From Climacteris rufus (taxonomy: Eukaryota; Chordata; Aves; Passeriformes; Climacteridae), in NCBI GenBank assembly GCA_013398175.1, contig VZRZ01001926.1, positions 220,598-284,597 on the forward strand: a stretch of DNA of 64,000 nucleotides. The letters run 5' to 3'. This document shows, piece by piece, positions 36,101-50,200 of this stretch. A model generated the notes under the pieces. The model worked only from the letters and a program-made list of their open reading frames with translations, did no database searches and had not been told where the DNA came from. Both the position numbers and the translations under genes were made by a program. Each line of letters opens with the position of its first letter. The first letter of the stretch is position 1.

Positions 36101-39100
36101 TACACAGAAGTATTGTTATATGCTAATATGTACAAGGATCTAAAAGATTCAAAGCAGTTTTTTTATCAGAGAAAACAGAGGAATGTTGTTATTATCTGGT
36201 TATTATCTTATTATTATGTAATAATTCAGATGAAGAATTAAAGTGGCACAGAATTTGTCAAAACATAGCTTTTGAATCAGCATTTTCAGGTTTGAGTGAA
36301 AGGGCTTAGACTTTCAATGTGAAGCAAATACTCTGTATTTCATCAGTATCATTGTCCTGACACTGTCAGAAGGAACTGACTTATCCTGAAAATGTGTAAG
36401 ACTAATGGGAAAAGGAGTTGTACCATAGACAGTTCTGCCTGGCTGGGATTGGGAAGAGATGTATTCACCCAAAGAACGTACATTTGAGAGGACATTGCAA
36501 ACATTGTTATTCTTTCCCATATCTCAAACCATTGTATGCACAAACATGACACAATGACAAGTACTTTGCAGATCACTACATTTTCAGTGCTGAGGAAAGA
36601 AGGAAGATCAAATCAGACTAGATCCTTCATTTACTATACTTTTTTAGTCTTTTGTCCACAGTCTAGTAAAAGAATGTTGTGAGAAAAGGAGAATTTGCCC
36701 TGATTCTATCTACAAGTCTGTAGCATGTGGCTGAGATTTGAAGTGAGAAGTGTGGTTACTCAGAGCTGTAGTGGTTCACAACGTCATTTTGCCTAGACAA
36801 GACAAGATGACATGGGTTTTAGTCCATTTAAACTTGTATAGATCGACATCTAGGTTAAAATGTACTGACTTTTCCCATTAGGATGTAAACAGAGTGTGGT
36901 TGGATTAGTTTGTGCCAAAGAAAGCACTAAAGATTTTTTTTCTGAGATGTTCTTAAGTAAATTAGCATCAGCTTACTGTAAACAGTTTGTAGGGGAAGGC
37001 CTTATTTATGTATATACTACTTGCTTGGTTGAAATTCAAAAAAAACCATTCTATTCAGAACAACCAACCAACCCTATCATTGCCTAAAATGGGTCTAATG
37101 TGTATCTTGTCCAGTAACTGAATGTCTCATAGAGTAATCCCAGCATACCTACTGTGGAGTGCTGTTTCAGCACCCTATCGGATAAACACCAGACAGCCAT
37201 TGTTAGCAGTTAAATGGGACCAAATTTCTCAGCATAGTTTTTAGTGGCCAGATACCTGAGTCACTAGACCAGGCTGATAACTCACAAACATGCCAGAAGA
37301 TTGATGACTTCATCACACCAGAATGACTGGTATCCTGTGACATGCATGAGAAGACTGTGCACTCAGGATTAAGGGAACACACCAGACTTGTCCTGAGAAA
37401 TGACATTGATCCTTCTTCTGCTCTGTCTTATATGTATGAGCTGTCTGCTCCCAGGGCTAGACACAGCTAATCATCTCAGGTTACATCCTCGAGTTCAGAA
37501 AGTGGCAGTAGAAAAGTAGATGCTAATTAATAAAATGGAAAGTGCATATAAAATTAATGAAAGAAGAATGCCAGAAGGATGTTTCTGACAACAGAGTTTC
37601 TTTTGACTTGTTTTCATTGTTTTGTAAGTTTCTCTGAAAACAAGACTGAAGAGACAAACTAGAAACAAGAAATTCAGAAAAGATGTCAGGAGCTAAATCC
37701 CTGAGTAGGACCACATCCTTAAACCGATTTTAGTCAAACATGGGGTTATAATAGAGTACAGGGCAGTGATTTAGTGTGTGTTCTCTCTCTGTGACTAAGT
37801 CTTCATTTCTTATGTAAAGGAACCTCCAGCTGATTTAGTCACAGATTTTCTATAGTAGCCATCTGAAAGTGTAAGGAAAAAAACAGATTTAATTGCAAAA
37901 GACAGGCAAGGATGAGGAAATCAAAATAATGGTGGGGGTATATTCCAGCACAACTGTGAACAACTGCCTGTGCTGCACTTAAAGAAATGCCTGTTCTTTA
38001 GCACTGGCACTCACTTAACATTTTCAGAGTCCAAAATGTTTCTACATTGCACTAAGAATACAGATTTCAGATTTAACTAGCAGAAGTGGAAATATGGAGT
38101 GACAAGATTAGAACCAAGAGCCATTTTCTGTTTAGTAGCAAAAAAAAAAAATACATGGTTGGTAATAGAAGAGGTTGTGTTGTCATGCAACTCCTGGTTA
38201 TGAAAACAGAGCTCTTCTGCTCCCAAATTAATAGATCCTACAAATAAAAGGATGGTGAAGTTTAAATAGATATTGTCAAATGTGGCTTCAGGAAGTAGCA
38301 GGTATCCTTGACCTGTAATTTTTCACCTGCATAGATTTCAAGTCAGGCTATCTGTTTCCAGGCTCCACTGAGCAGTAGAAGCTTGTATTACTAAAAAGGG
38401 GAAAAACTGTCATTGCTCCAGGACCTTGATGTGCTTTTTCAATAAAAGAGGCCACATCTAATTTGTCAAGGCAGCTGCTCAGAGTTCAGGGCAATAGAGC
38501 TATTCTCTCTAGAGCTATTGTGATGGACTAGATCCCCAGCTGCATTCATCCACAGTCACCTGGTGGGGACAGCTTGGTGGAGGAACATGTGCCTCATGCT
38601 CTTGTTTGACCCTTGTAGCACTGACATACATATCAAGAGCTGGGAATTTGCTGTAGGGTGTGCTTGCTCCACAAAGCCACTACTCTATCTAGAAATAGCA
38701 AAGCATAATTAATGGACAGGCTGTCGAGTAACACCCAGTTTCATTTTTGTGACATTTATATTGATTATAAAGAGATATTGTGCCATTAAAAGATGCTGAA
38801 TTGGGTGGGCAGTCTAGCCATTTAAACAAGAGATTTCTGAAACTGCTTTGAAATTCAAAAGGATTTATTAGAAGAAAATCTTGTAGCTGAAAGACATTTA
38901 AAGCACCTTTTAGTGCTGTTAATGCCAGTATACAATTAAAATGTCAAAATGCTGTTAAAGATATTTGAATAATTAATTTTTCTCATGTAGGATGTGCCTA
39001 GTTTCAATGATAGTATTAATTAATAGGTCATATGTAATGTAGTAATTTTACAGTGACCTAAACATTGACAGTTTTGATTTAGAGCACTTTTAATATGGTG

Positions 39101-42100
39101 TATATACTGTGAACTGTTTAATTACGTGCCCTGTACAAAATACCACCTACATTTTTCTCATGTAGATTAACTTTTAGTTGATGGTTATCAACATCCCTTT
39201 TATTATATAGGAAGAATCCCAAAAAACTTTTCCATTTTTCTTAGTTTTCTTTAATACTGTAAAAAAGGCAAGCTTAATTCTTTGTGTCAGCATGGGCTGG
39301 TGCTTACTTATCAACAGCATGTAGTTAAAAAAGGAAAAATCTGGAGAGGGCATAATTTAAGTTTTGCAATATCAATTTTATTGAACATTAAATACAGATA
39401 ACAAATGTCATTGTGTTTGGAAAGCAGTTGTTCCTCTGAATTTCCTTAGTTTAGTCAGGTGTTTAGACAGCTGTTCCTTCAAAATCTTTAATAGTCATTT
39501 AGTGAGGCACTATAGTCTCTGGTATCCAATTAACATTGCTACTACTTTTCCTAGACCTTAATCATGTGTTCTAAGATTATGCCAGTAGTTGAGAGAGAGG
39601 ATAGGGACAAAAGATGTTGTTATTCTTATGTTACAAAAAAAAGTGTCTTAAGGGCATTTTATTGAGAGGTTTTGAAGCAGATAGTGCAAATTTACCATTG
39701 TATCAAAAATGTGCATCCTAACATCCCTGTGAGGGAAAAAAAGTTTTGTTGGCAAAGCTGTAAGGTTTTATTTAATATCTCAGTCCCTCATGCCCAGAAG
39801 AGACTTGTCACAGTTAGGCAACTAAATACAACAACAACTCTGTACACTGAGCATTGGTGTTCTTGAACCACCAGCTGATTGGCAGCTCTCCCTGCCCCAG
39901 CAGAGCAGAGTAAGTCAGGGTCCCTGCTGAAGTAGATTTTAACAGCTCCATTGGCATTAGAAGGACTTCAGGCAGTTTATAGAGTGGTTGCTCAGGAAGC
40001 ATTAAGAAGCATTTCTGGCAAGGTATACAATACAGCAAACATTTATAAATGGCTAACAGCACATTTATCACAAACTTTGTGTTGGCCAGGATATTAAAAT
40101 GTTGTTCTTCTACCAGCAACCAAAGATCGCTTATCTTCTGTGAAATAAAATCTCAGCTGAAAGTGCAGCTTGATAGCATTGTCACAACCAAGCATAAACT
40201 AGACAGTTCTTTCATATACCCAACAAGGATTTTTTAATTGGAAAATAACACCAGCTGCATGCTGTCAATAATATGCCATCTTGTTCATGTTCTATCCCAT
40301 CTTACCTACAATTGTGATAGAAAATAAAAAAACAGCTGTTATATTAAAAGAACAGGGGGTTGAGGGGAAAGCAGTAACATTTTTGAAGCCCTATAAAGCT
40401 ACTGCTATTCACTATCATGTTCTTATAGAAAGAAACAGAGGGTTATTTTTGGAGAGTCTGAAAGATCTGCAGTTGCTGAACACAAACAGTACCAGCAAGA
40501 CAGGGAATTTAATCATGTCCAGAAACACCTGACCAGCACCATACCAAAGCCTTCATTAAATAATTCCAAAATCTTTTGAGAAATGCATATGTTCTCGGTG
40601 TTTCCTTATCTTTAAATCAGAAAACTATACTGAGTTCCTGTTTGGAAGCAAGCAGGATGAGTGCGACAGAAGCCACAGTGCTGGGTGAACACACAGTACC
40701 ACTGGTTTTTAAGAATGCTCACGGAAGTGGTCTTACCATGTGGTGCAAAAAATGCCATTGTGGTTACTTTGAGCCCATGCTCAGCACTGGAGAAATTTAG
40801 TTCCTACTACCAGCTTATAGTTCCCATCAAACAGTTCAGCAATTCACCATGGGTATTCATTGCTGAATGAGTCCCAAACAGAGCTTCTCAAAGGACAGCA
40901 CAGCACAGGAGTGCCCTCTGTACCTTCTTCTGCCTGCTCTCCACACTGAACCTTCTGTATTCACCACAGCCTGCCCAGAAGTTTGTGCAATCATGCCTCA
41001 TAAAAAGCAATATAAAAACCACCACTTTCTTTTTTTTTTTTTTTTTTTACAGCTAGCATTCAGCTTTATCTCTATAAGACAGTAGTCTCTATTCAGTGTC
41101 TTAAAGAAGTTGTACCGTTCTGCAGCACTTTATATGTTTTTTGTCTAAATATGACCAGCTACAGGCAATGTCCTGAGGCCCTCATCCAGTAAGACCAATT
41201 AATTTTGCGTACACAGGGAAGGTTTTATATCTCAGTGTGCAGTTCACACTCATTGAACTAAATTACTAAGATCGAATCAACAGCTACTTTCATATACCCT
41301 GCATGAAGACCTGAAAGACAGTGCAGTTTATCTCTTCTTGCTCATGGCAAGACAAGAAGATAACATCAGCTTTCCTGAAAGGTTCCGTCTCACCTATACT
41401 GTGTTTAGAAAAGAGGAGAATAAATATATGTCACCAGGTGAAAAGAGATTGTGGTAAAATTTGATAGGGTTTAAATGGTAGGAATATAAAGGAGGCTTTA
41501 ACCTCTCAGGTGGAGGTTTGTATATCTGTAGATCAGCAAACATGCCTTGAGAGCTAGTCTACAAATGTGAAAAATTGTTCCTTGTTACAGCAGTTACCTT
41601 CACGTTGATAAACTAGCTGTGTAAGCTCCCTGGTTTTCCTGCAGCAGTGGAAAATGCTGGATTAAAGAAAGAGCATGAGCAGAAACTGTACAAATGACTA
41701 CAGTAAATCCAGAGAAGTGAAATTTGACCCAGAACTGATTGGAAGGCTGGGGGAGTTGTTATTTGCAGCAACACTGCCATTTGTGAGATATTTGGTAAAG
41801 CAGACAGGTATATCTGCCTGGCATGCTGCTGGACAATCAAGAGGGTGTCCATATTGGATTTGAAAGTATGTTGGAGAGGACACCAGTTTACCCACACTAC
41901 TGTGGTTAGATTACTGCTGAAATTAGGGCAGCTTAATTGGAGCTGAGGCAGGTACCTGCTTGCCAAAATATATCCTCTGAGATGAAGCTACAGGTTCACC
42001 TCATTCACAGAAGCAGACAGCCACAATAATTACCAAGCATGTTAAAAAATGCACACGGGAAAATCAATGAAATTATGGTGTTAAAGAATAAATATACATG

Positions 42101-45100
42101 CAGTGTCTGCAAGGTAGGGAGGTGCTGAATAAAATGAGGTTTAAAGAGAGCAGAGAACTATAAATCTGACAGAGACAGAAAAATGCATGAAAGAGTCACA
42201 GTGGAGACAGAAAATTAAGTAAATGAGAGATCATACCAGCACCAGGGCAACAAGTCCATCAGGGATATGCTGTCTTTAACCTCATGGTATGTCTAGTGTA
42301 ACTATGCTTGCTTTACTGGACATACTATGGATCAGAAGGATTCTGATATTTGTACTTGAAGAGTAGTAAGATATTGAAGAAGAACTAACAGTAAAATTAG
42401 TCTTGCTGACTGTTACAGCCAGTGTTTCAAACTCATCAGTCACTTAATGTTTTCAAAGGCAGATGCAACTATGGGACTGCAATACAAAGGGAAATGGTAA
42501 ACCTAGTATCAGATATGTATAATCTATTTTTTGCCTACATCATCAGCCCTGCAAATATTTCTGGAAAAAGCAGTCTTGTCTTTTACTGATCACTGGCAGG
42601 GCATGTTTTAATTCTTAAGCCCAGGCCTTTTGACTATACCTGCTGTGTTAATGAGTGTAGGAGAAATGAAGAGTTAATCCACAGTGTTTACTTTCTGTCA
42701 GGCAAATATACAGTGATGGCGTTTTAATGACAGGAGTGGTTTCATCCTTCCTCTTTGTAAATGCAGGCCTAACAAGGTGTTCATCCATGTTTCTAACATG
42801 CACCACCAACCTAGCTGTGGGCAGAAGGACTGTTCCTAAGAAATACAGTCTATGTTCATGAATAAACACTGTTGGCTTGATCGCATAATTTTTCAACAGT
42901 TTAGTTATAATTTCCAGGAGCCTCAGGGAATAGGAAATATAGGGTACAGTCTTACTGTCTTTGAATCTTTAATGTATGACTCCTTTGTTGGTTCAGCTGT
43001 GATGTATTCAGTTGCATTACTAGCTCAAAATTAACATTTACATTTTTGCATCTTTAAAGAAAATCAGAGCTGATGAGGAAACAATTTTCGGTTTTAGGTT
43101 ATACGCAGTGTTTGAACCTTAACCTGAATTCTCCCATAAGGTTGCTTTGAGCTTCAGCTTGCTAAGCAGAGCTGCTTATGTTGACATTCTGCAAACTTAA
43201 CTTCACTTTTCCCTGTTGTGCAGAAAGGTCATAGTTCAAAACAGGCTGTATAAAAGGAGAGGAAAAGCCACAGAATTTCTCGGCAACAGCTTCTTTTTCC
43301 TTGACACGTTCATAAAAACTACTTCCAGAAAGGCACCAGGCTGCTCAGAATACAAAATGCCCACATCAGGAAAAAAAAAAAAAAAAAAAAGAAAGAAAAA
43401 AGCCCCACCCAACATTTGTTCTGTGCCATGAGAGGAACTCCATGCAGCAAAATGGTAACTGTGAAGATGAGAGACTCACTTTGCAGGCTACAACAATTTC
43501 TCTGGAGCCCTGAAATCATGCATATTCAGCCAAACATATGTAAATCTGTTTTAACCCAGCTGTGAAAGATCCCCTGAAGTAAGCTAATAAAGAGCATCTG
43601 GATATGTTTAAGCTCATCCCAGGCATAGTAGAAAGGTCCCAGAATGTGCACTGAGCTCTTTTTACGTCATTAGAGGAAATGCTGCAGACTTTAAAGGAAA
43701 TTTTTGTTTTAAGATGCAAAGCAGCATACAGTTTGTTTCTGCTGAGACAAGCTACAAAAGAATTAATTTTCCTTGACATTTGGATTTGGTACATCTTGTT
43801 TTTAACTACTGTGAATGCCTGTGTTTTATTTTTTTAAATGACCTGCTGTGTCTGCTGATTCTTCATCATGTAGAGACATCTAAAACTGTCGTTACTCACT
43901 GGGAAAGGGTGAGAGGTGAAGGAAAGTACTGAAATCAGGAAAGTTCAAAATGATCATCCACTGCATGCCACCTGCCAGTGAAAGAAAGGTTGTCAAATGC
44001 TTTGTAGTGCAAGAGCTGGTCCTGAGCTTAGCCCCTGGGACAAAGAAAATTGGGTTGACTTCAGGATTATAATGACTTATATGTGTGGGAGGTTGTGTCA
44101 AACAAACCTTCTCCCATACCTGCAAACTTACTAAACTTGTTCATTTACAGAGCTACTGCTCAGAAGTAACACAATTAAAAAAACCTTAAGAGCTTGCTGT
44201 TCCAGTCTTTTTCAGGTCTTGTCTCCCCTTCAGTCTTGTCTTGGTGGTCTTGTCTCCTCCACTCCAGTGTGGGTGGAAGTTGTCTGAGCATGAATTTTCT
44301 GGTTCAGATTTTGTAATTTTCATCTATAATAATCCCTTGTTTCAAAATTCACAATTGTGAATTCACAAGGCCATTATATGAGTTTGTATGGCCACTGTGG
44401 CATGCAGAAAAGTTGGATTTCAGGCTCATAATCAAATTAAAAATAGATAATTGAAATCCATTCTGAAAATGTTACTTCATGAATGACAAATTATCTCATA
44501 TGGACATGTTGATCTCACCTCCTTTTGTAAGTTCCAACCATCTTTTTTCTATAGATAGTCATGTAGGCAGTCATTAATGAAAAGTGGAGAGACGTGATAT
44601 AATGATGTATCATTATATGTTAAAATGATGAACCAGTTGAAAGGAGAAATTAAACCACTGTTAAAGATCAATTGGTAAAACTATCATGAAGGGATTGTTT
44701 CTGAAATACAGAATCACAGAATTAATTAGGTTTGAAATGGCCTTTGAGATCATAAAGTGCAACCTATGAGGGGGGGGGGGGTTATTAACTAAACCATGAC
44801 ACTGAGTGCCACATCCAGTCATTTTTAAACACCTCCAGGGACGGTGACTCCACCACCTCCCTGAGCAGCCCATTCCAGTGCCCAATCAACTGTCAGTGGT
44901 TGCCTGGTAGAAGAGAAATAGGTCTGATAAAGGGCCAGAAAACCCTAACAGAGGAAACTATAACTGATCTGATTGCTCAGATAATTTTCAAGGTTTTGTT
45001 GTGTTTTACTTCAGTCACATTATATACTGATTTTGTTTTTATAGTTTTGAAGTATGATTTCTCCTCATACCTCCAGTGATCCACAGGCATCTTGTTAACT

Positions 45101-47190
45101 GAAGGTTTTTTCTTTAAAAAACTTTATTCTCTCTCCAAGTGCATGCATGCACTTTTTACTTTGTGGATACCTCAGAGTACTAGCTCAGGAAACTGGCTTT
45201 GAGAGCCCTAGGATGGAATAGGAGAGGGGATGGATTGCTGTTCTCAGCATAATCGTACAAAAAGTTGCAGATTTTCACAAGTCAGTAATACTACTTTACT
45301 ATGAGGGAAGGGGGAAAAGAAGCATTTTCCAGCAGCTTTAATTAGGAATGTTTGAGCTGGGTTTTTTTCTAACTGGTGACACTAGGAGTCCAGAAAAAGG
45401 GTACTAGGGTACTAGCATACCAGGGTACTAAGTAGTATTACAGTCAGTCAGCAGAATGAGTCCTGGCAGCCAGAATGAAGATGAAGAAAAAAGGTTTGTT
45501 ACTGTTTTCAACAAAGCAATTCCATTAAAATAACAAATCACTGAGATTATAAGGTGGTTGGTTTATGTAAAATCTCCTTCAGGAAAATAGGCGATAAGAT
45601 CTCAGAAATGCATGGTAGACTCTTGTCATTCCTTTGGTTTTTCTGTCACTGAAATCTCAGTGTCCAGGCTAAATTTATCTGGAAGGTGGGGTTTTTTGTG
45701 TTTTTTTGGGGAGTTTTTAAAATTATTGTTGCTAATTTAAAAAGAGGAAGAATGCTGGTTAATACCTGCAGGGATTTTACAGTCTGAAATAGTGTTTTAG
45801 CAGCATGACAGTCTTTCCTGTAAACACATTTCTAACACATTTCTGGAGACACATATTGAAAATCTATTCAGTGGTATTTAAAATAGATATTCTAAAGCCC
45901 ATAAAAACCTCCATTCAAAATGAGTTTTTAGCAGTGTTTCTTGCAAGCCTAAGGAGAGGGAGACCTACATCCGACAGAGAAGCTTGCACTGAAGAATGAG
46001 ATTAATTGCAGAGTTTTCCCCTTAAATAACAATAGTAAAGAAATCATGGTGCCTTTCTGGAACAATGACTTGTTCTGTGGAAAGTTTCAAGTGATTTTGT
46101 AGGTGTTGGAGATGCAAGTGGGCTCATTCCCCTTTAGCTGGAGAGAGGATATTTAACACAGCAATGACACCCACCTCCTAACTGCTCTTAATGTGTGGTC
46201 TGGAGATAAATATTACCTTATTTCCTGATAGTTATTCCCTAATTTCTCTTCCTAAACATCATTCTTCATTTCCCACTTTAGTGCTTCAAGTTTCATGTGT
46301 GTCACCATTTTGAGTTATTACTTTACCAACTGTTGCTGGCAACTTTGGAAAGATAGACAACGACAGCTCCCTGCAGATCTGATCACAGAGAGATCATGGT
46401 GCACATGGCACATGGTCTTCTCATTGCCCCAGGGTACACCTCTCCAAGCCACAGATGATTTCTTTGTTTCAACACTACAGCTAACTGCAGTGCTCAGACT
46501 GAAAGTGTTATTTTTTGGGATGGGTAGCTGTTATTCATACACGGGAACTTTGGTGGGACCATGTATCACTGTGTGTCCTGTGAGTTATCCTCACTGACTT
46601 CAGCCTGGTTGTGGCAGAGGGAAGCTTCCAATCTATTGGATCACTAAAACAGCCTCGCATTAAGCTATTCAAACTGGGCAGACACTTGCTGTTTGTTTTC
46701 ATTCATCAACCAGCTGTGAGGTTTGTAAGGTGGAATATCAGTTTGTACTCACTGCAAAGCATACAGCAGAACTTAGACTGAAAGGAATATGACTGTGTGA
46801 CTTTTCTTGATGTTCTGCCATTCCTATCACACAGGAATCACAGGTGAGACAAGGAAATTTGGGCTTCATGGTATGTTTATTTTTATCCTATGTGTGCTAA
46901 AAGGACACAGTGCTTTTCTGAGCCCCTGGAGTTGAGATCTCCCTTCTGCAGATGTCTTTTAATTGCTGTTCTCATGAGCCAGACAGATCTATTTCAAGGT
47001 AGACCTTTGATCAGTACTTTTCCAACCACAGCTTTTCAGCAGGTTTTAGCTCACTTTCATTTACTTCTGAGCAGATAAGTCAAAGGCTATCATACTTACT
47101 CCTTCCCCACAAAAAGTAAGCCATTTATCCTGTCAAGCAAGGAAGTTTGTCTGGTTTAATGTAATTTACTATTGGAAAATTTGCTTTGGT

Positions 47191-47227
<37 letters not shown>

Positions 47228-50200
47228 CTTCTTTTTGTTGTTATNNAAATTTTCTTTGTTTCTCTTTTTTTTTTTTTTTTTTGTAGTTACTTGATCATCC
47301 TTTGGATGCTCATAAAATTGGTTGTTTTATTACTTGTTGTAGTGCCACTCTCATTCTGAAAATTTCACTGGGAGGTCTGTGTTTTGTTGGGTCCTCCCTT
47401 TGGCTATTCTCAAAAGCAGGTAATATATTTGTCTTTTTCCAGAGCTCTTCATGCTTGTACTTCCTCCAGTGTTGTCCAAAGTACAATGTCTAGAAACTGC
47501 TTGAGTAGCAGTTTTCTGCTCCTTAAGCAGTTGCAGACAGGTTCCTTAAGATAATTTTTTAAATGTCTACATTATCTTAATATGTTTGTTTTCTCTATTA
47601 TGGTGAGCACTTACTTCCTGACTTTTTACATTTCTGATCACAGATCAGAGTGGAGATTTTTGCTGAAAATTGCAGAAAGAAAAGGAGTAAATAATTCAGT
47701 CTCCATGTCTTTCTTTACCTATCCTCCTTTACTGAAGTTTTTGTGTTGATATTCATTATTCTTATTCAGTTATGCTTATGCCACGTATTCCTCAAAATGT
47801 TGAACTCTTATTTGTTTCTGATTATTTCATCTTAATTACATTTCTGCCCATGGAATTTCTTTCCTACTAGAATTAGAAGGAGCAGAGAATCTCCAGAATA
47901 GCTTCATCAGCATTTTCCTACAGTAATCTTTTCAGCACTGTGTACATCTCGCTTTTTAACTTGTTTGTTTGTTTGTTTGTTTGTTTTGGGGGGGGGGGGG
48001 TTTGTGGGGTTTTTTTAGCAGATGTACAGTGTAAACCCCTGAATATTTTTGTTAGTTGGTGAAAAGAAGCAGCCTCACCTTCCTGCTTATGATAATTTAC
48101 CATACAGGAGATCTATATAATTGTATAAGCTCTGGTCTTTTCTATATTATTTTTACCCAGAGACATTCCATGAGTCTGCTTTTCACATCTTTCAGAATTT
48201 TACAGAAGTATATGTATTATTGACATAAAATGTAGTATCTCCTTGCTCATTTCCCCAACAACCTTTAGTGAACAAGCTAGATCAATGCTCTACTCATGTG
48301 ATTTATACAAGCACTAGCTCGTTTCAGAATTTAATCACTTTGAAGGTTTGGAAACATTTTTCTGAATGCCTTCTTAACCAACCAGCAAGGCCAAACTGTG
48401 TACTTTACCTACAAGCTCTGCTGGAAGAAGGAATTAATTATGTATAGCTGAATAACACAATACCACATCAGGTCTTCTCTTTCATTAGATGAGTAAGAAG
48501 AGGTGATTTTGCATGTTCCAGACTGTTACAGTACAGGATATACTGACTGAGAAAATAAATGGTGATGTTAGGAGATGCAGACAAAAGGACATGGGATGAA
48601 ATTACAGAAAGTTAATGAAGGCAGAAGGATCAGGTTGTCTATGGCAATCAGAATAGCCATGGAAAAGGAGGAATATAGGGTGACCAGCCTGGCTCTTCTA
48701 GTAGCCAGAAATTATATTGCATCACATGTAGGAAGACCTCGAACTTGTCAGCCCAGCAGGAATTTGTAAGGGAGAGAGCTTGACTTAAATGGAAGACTTC
48801 AGGGAGGTTAATAAGTGTCAGCATGTTTATGGCATTAGTGACACGACATGTAAGATCTGATCCTTGAAGGTGCAAATATTTGATGTCATCTATGTCTTTG
48901 TAACATTTTCGGGTTTACTTTTATTCTTACCACCACACAGCTCTGGAGTGTAATGTTAATCCAGGTAATTCTGTCAAAAACTATCTCTTTCAAAAGAATA
49001 GTTTGTTGTTACCCATAGTGATAAGTCTCCATGCACTACAGAAAAGAGTTAGGAATATGAATAAGCCATTCAGAGCACATAAAATGAAATAAGCAATGTA
49101 TTTTCACTTTTGAAAGTGATGTATTGCAAACAGAAAAGTGATAGACATAGCACTTTAAAAGAATTTAATTTAAAATAATAATTTTATTATTAAATAAGTA
49201 TAATATGGTGGTACTTATATCAAACATATTTTACAGTCCAGTTCCATAGCATTTTATGCAGCCAGCCCGGTCAGTTTTCCAGTACATGATATCTTAAAAG
49301 TATGTCAGATAATATATAGCTGTAAGATTTTTAATAGAAGGTATTTCCTCAAAGCTGGGAGTCCAAATACTTTACTTTTATTTCAAAAATGTAGGCTCTA
49401 CATTTTTCTGATTATTTTCTCCATTCATTTTAATTTCTTGGATAATGAGTGCAAATGAATGATGCTGGACTTGCTGTGTGGACTGTGTTGTTCTTTAAGA
49501 ATTGCACTATAGGTAAAAGCACACACAATGCAGCCTGTAAAATGGCATTAACACTGTCCTAGCTGTTTGCCTCAAACTTGACATAGGTAGTATCACACAC
49601 TTCTTTAGTCATCCCAGACGGTGAAGGAATTTACTACTGATGTTAAGGGTGTGACATGTTGATAGACAACAACTGCAGTTATCAGACTATATCATATTAA
49701 ATTCTAGACCACCCACACACAATCTGTGGTCATGACAGTAGAATGCTGAACATTTCTCCTACTTTTTTATTACTTGTTTTTATCTATTCCATAAGCATTA
49801 ATGCAAGGTCAAATCTTGCCCATTTTATTTTATTTACATTAAAGTTAGTGGGATTGCTTTCATAACTAATAACACATGGATGCAATCCATGATAAAAAAT
49901 TGATTATGTCATTAACCTGACATTGTGTCCAGAGAAGATCCACCTGCCTAGAACAAAGCCACTAGTGTTAAATATCCTTTAGTATAGAAAACATAATAAA
50001 CATCAGGAAGGTTTGAGTTCTAAAAGAAATAGCTGGAATCAGGCCATTTTAAGACAGTCATAAATTTCTGCATATAAAACACCTGCAGCATACACAACAT
50101 CATTTCAGCTACCTCTTTCATGAACACAAATGACCATTTAGTCTGGATTGTGTAGTGATTTTGTAATGTGCATGGTAACATTTTGATATCTGTTGGTATC

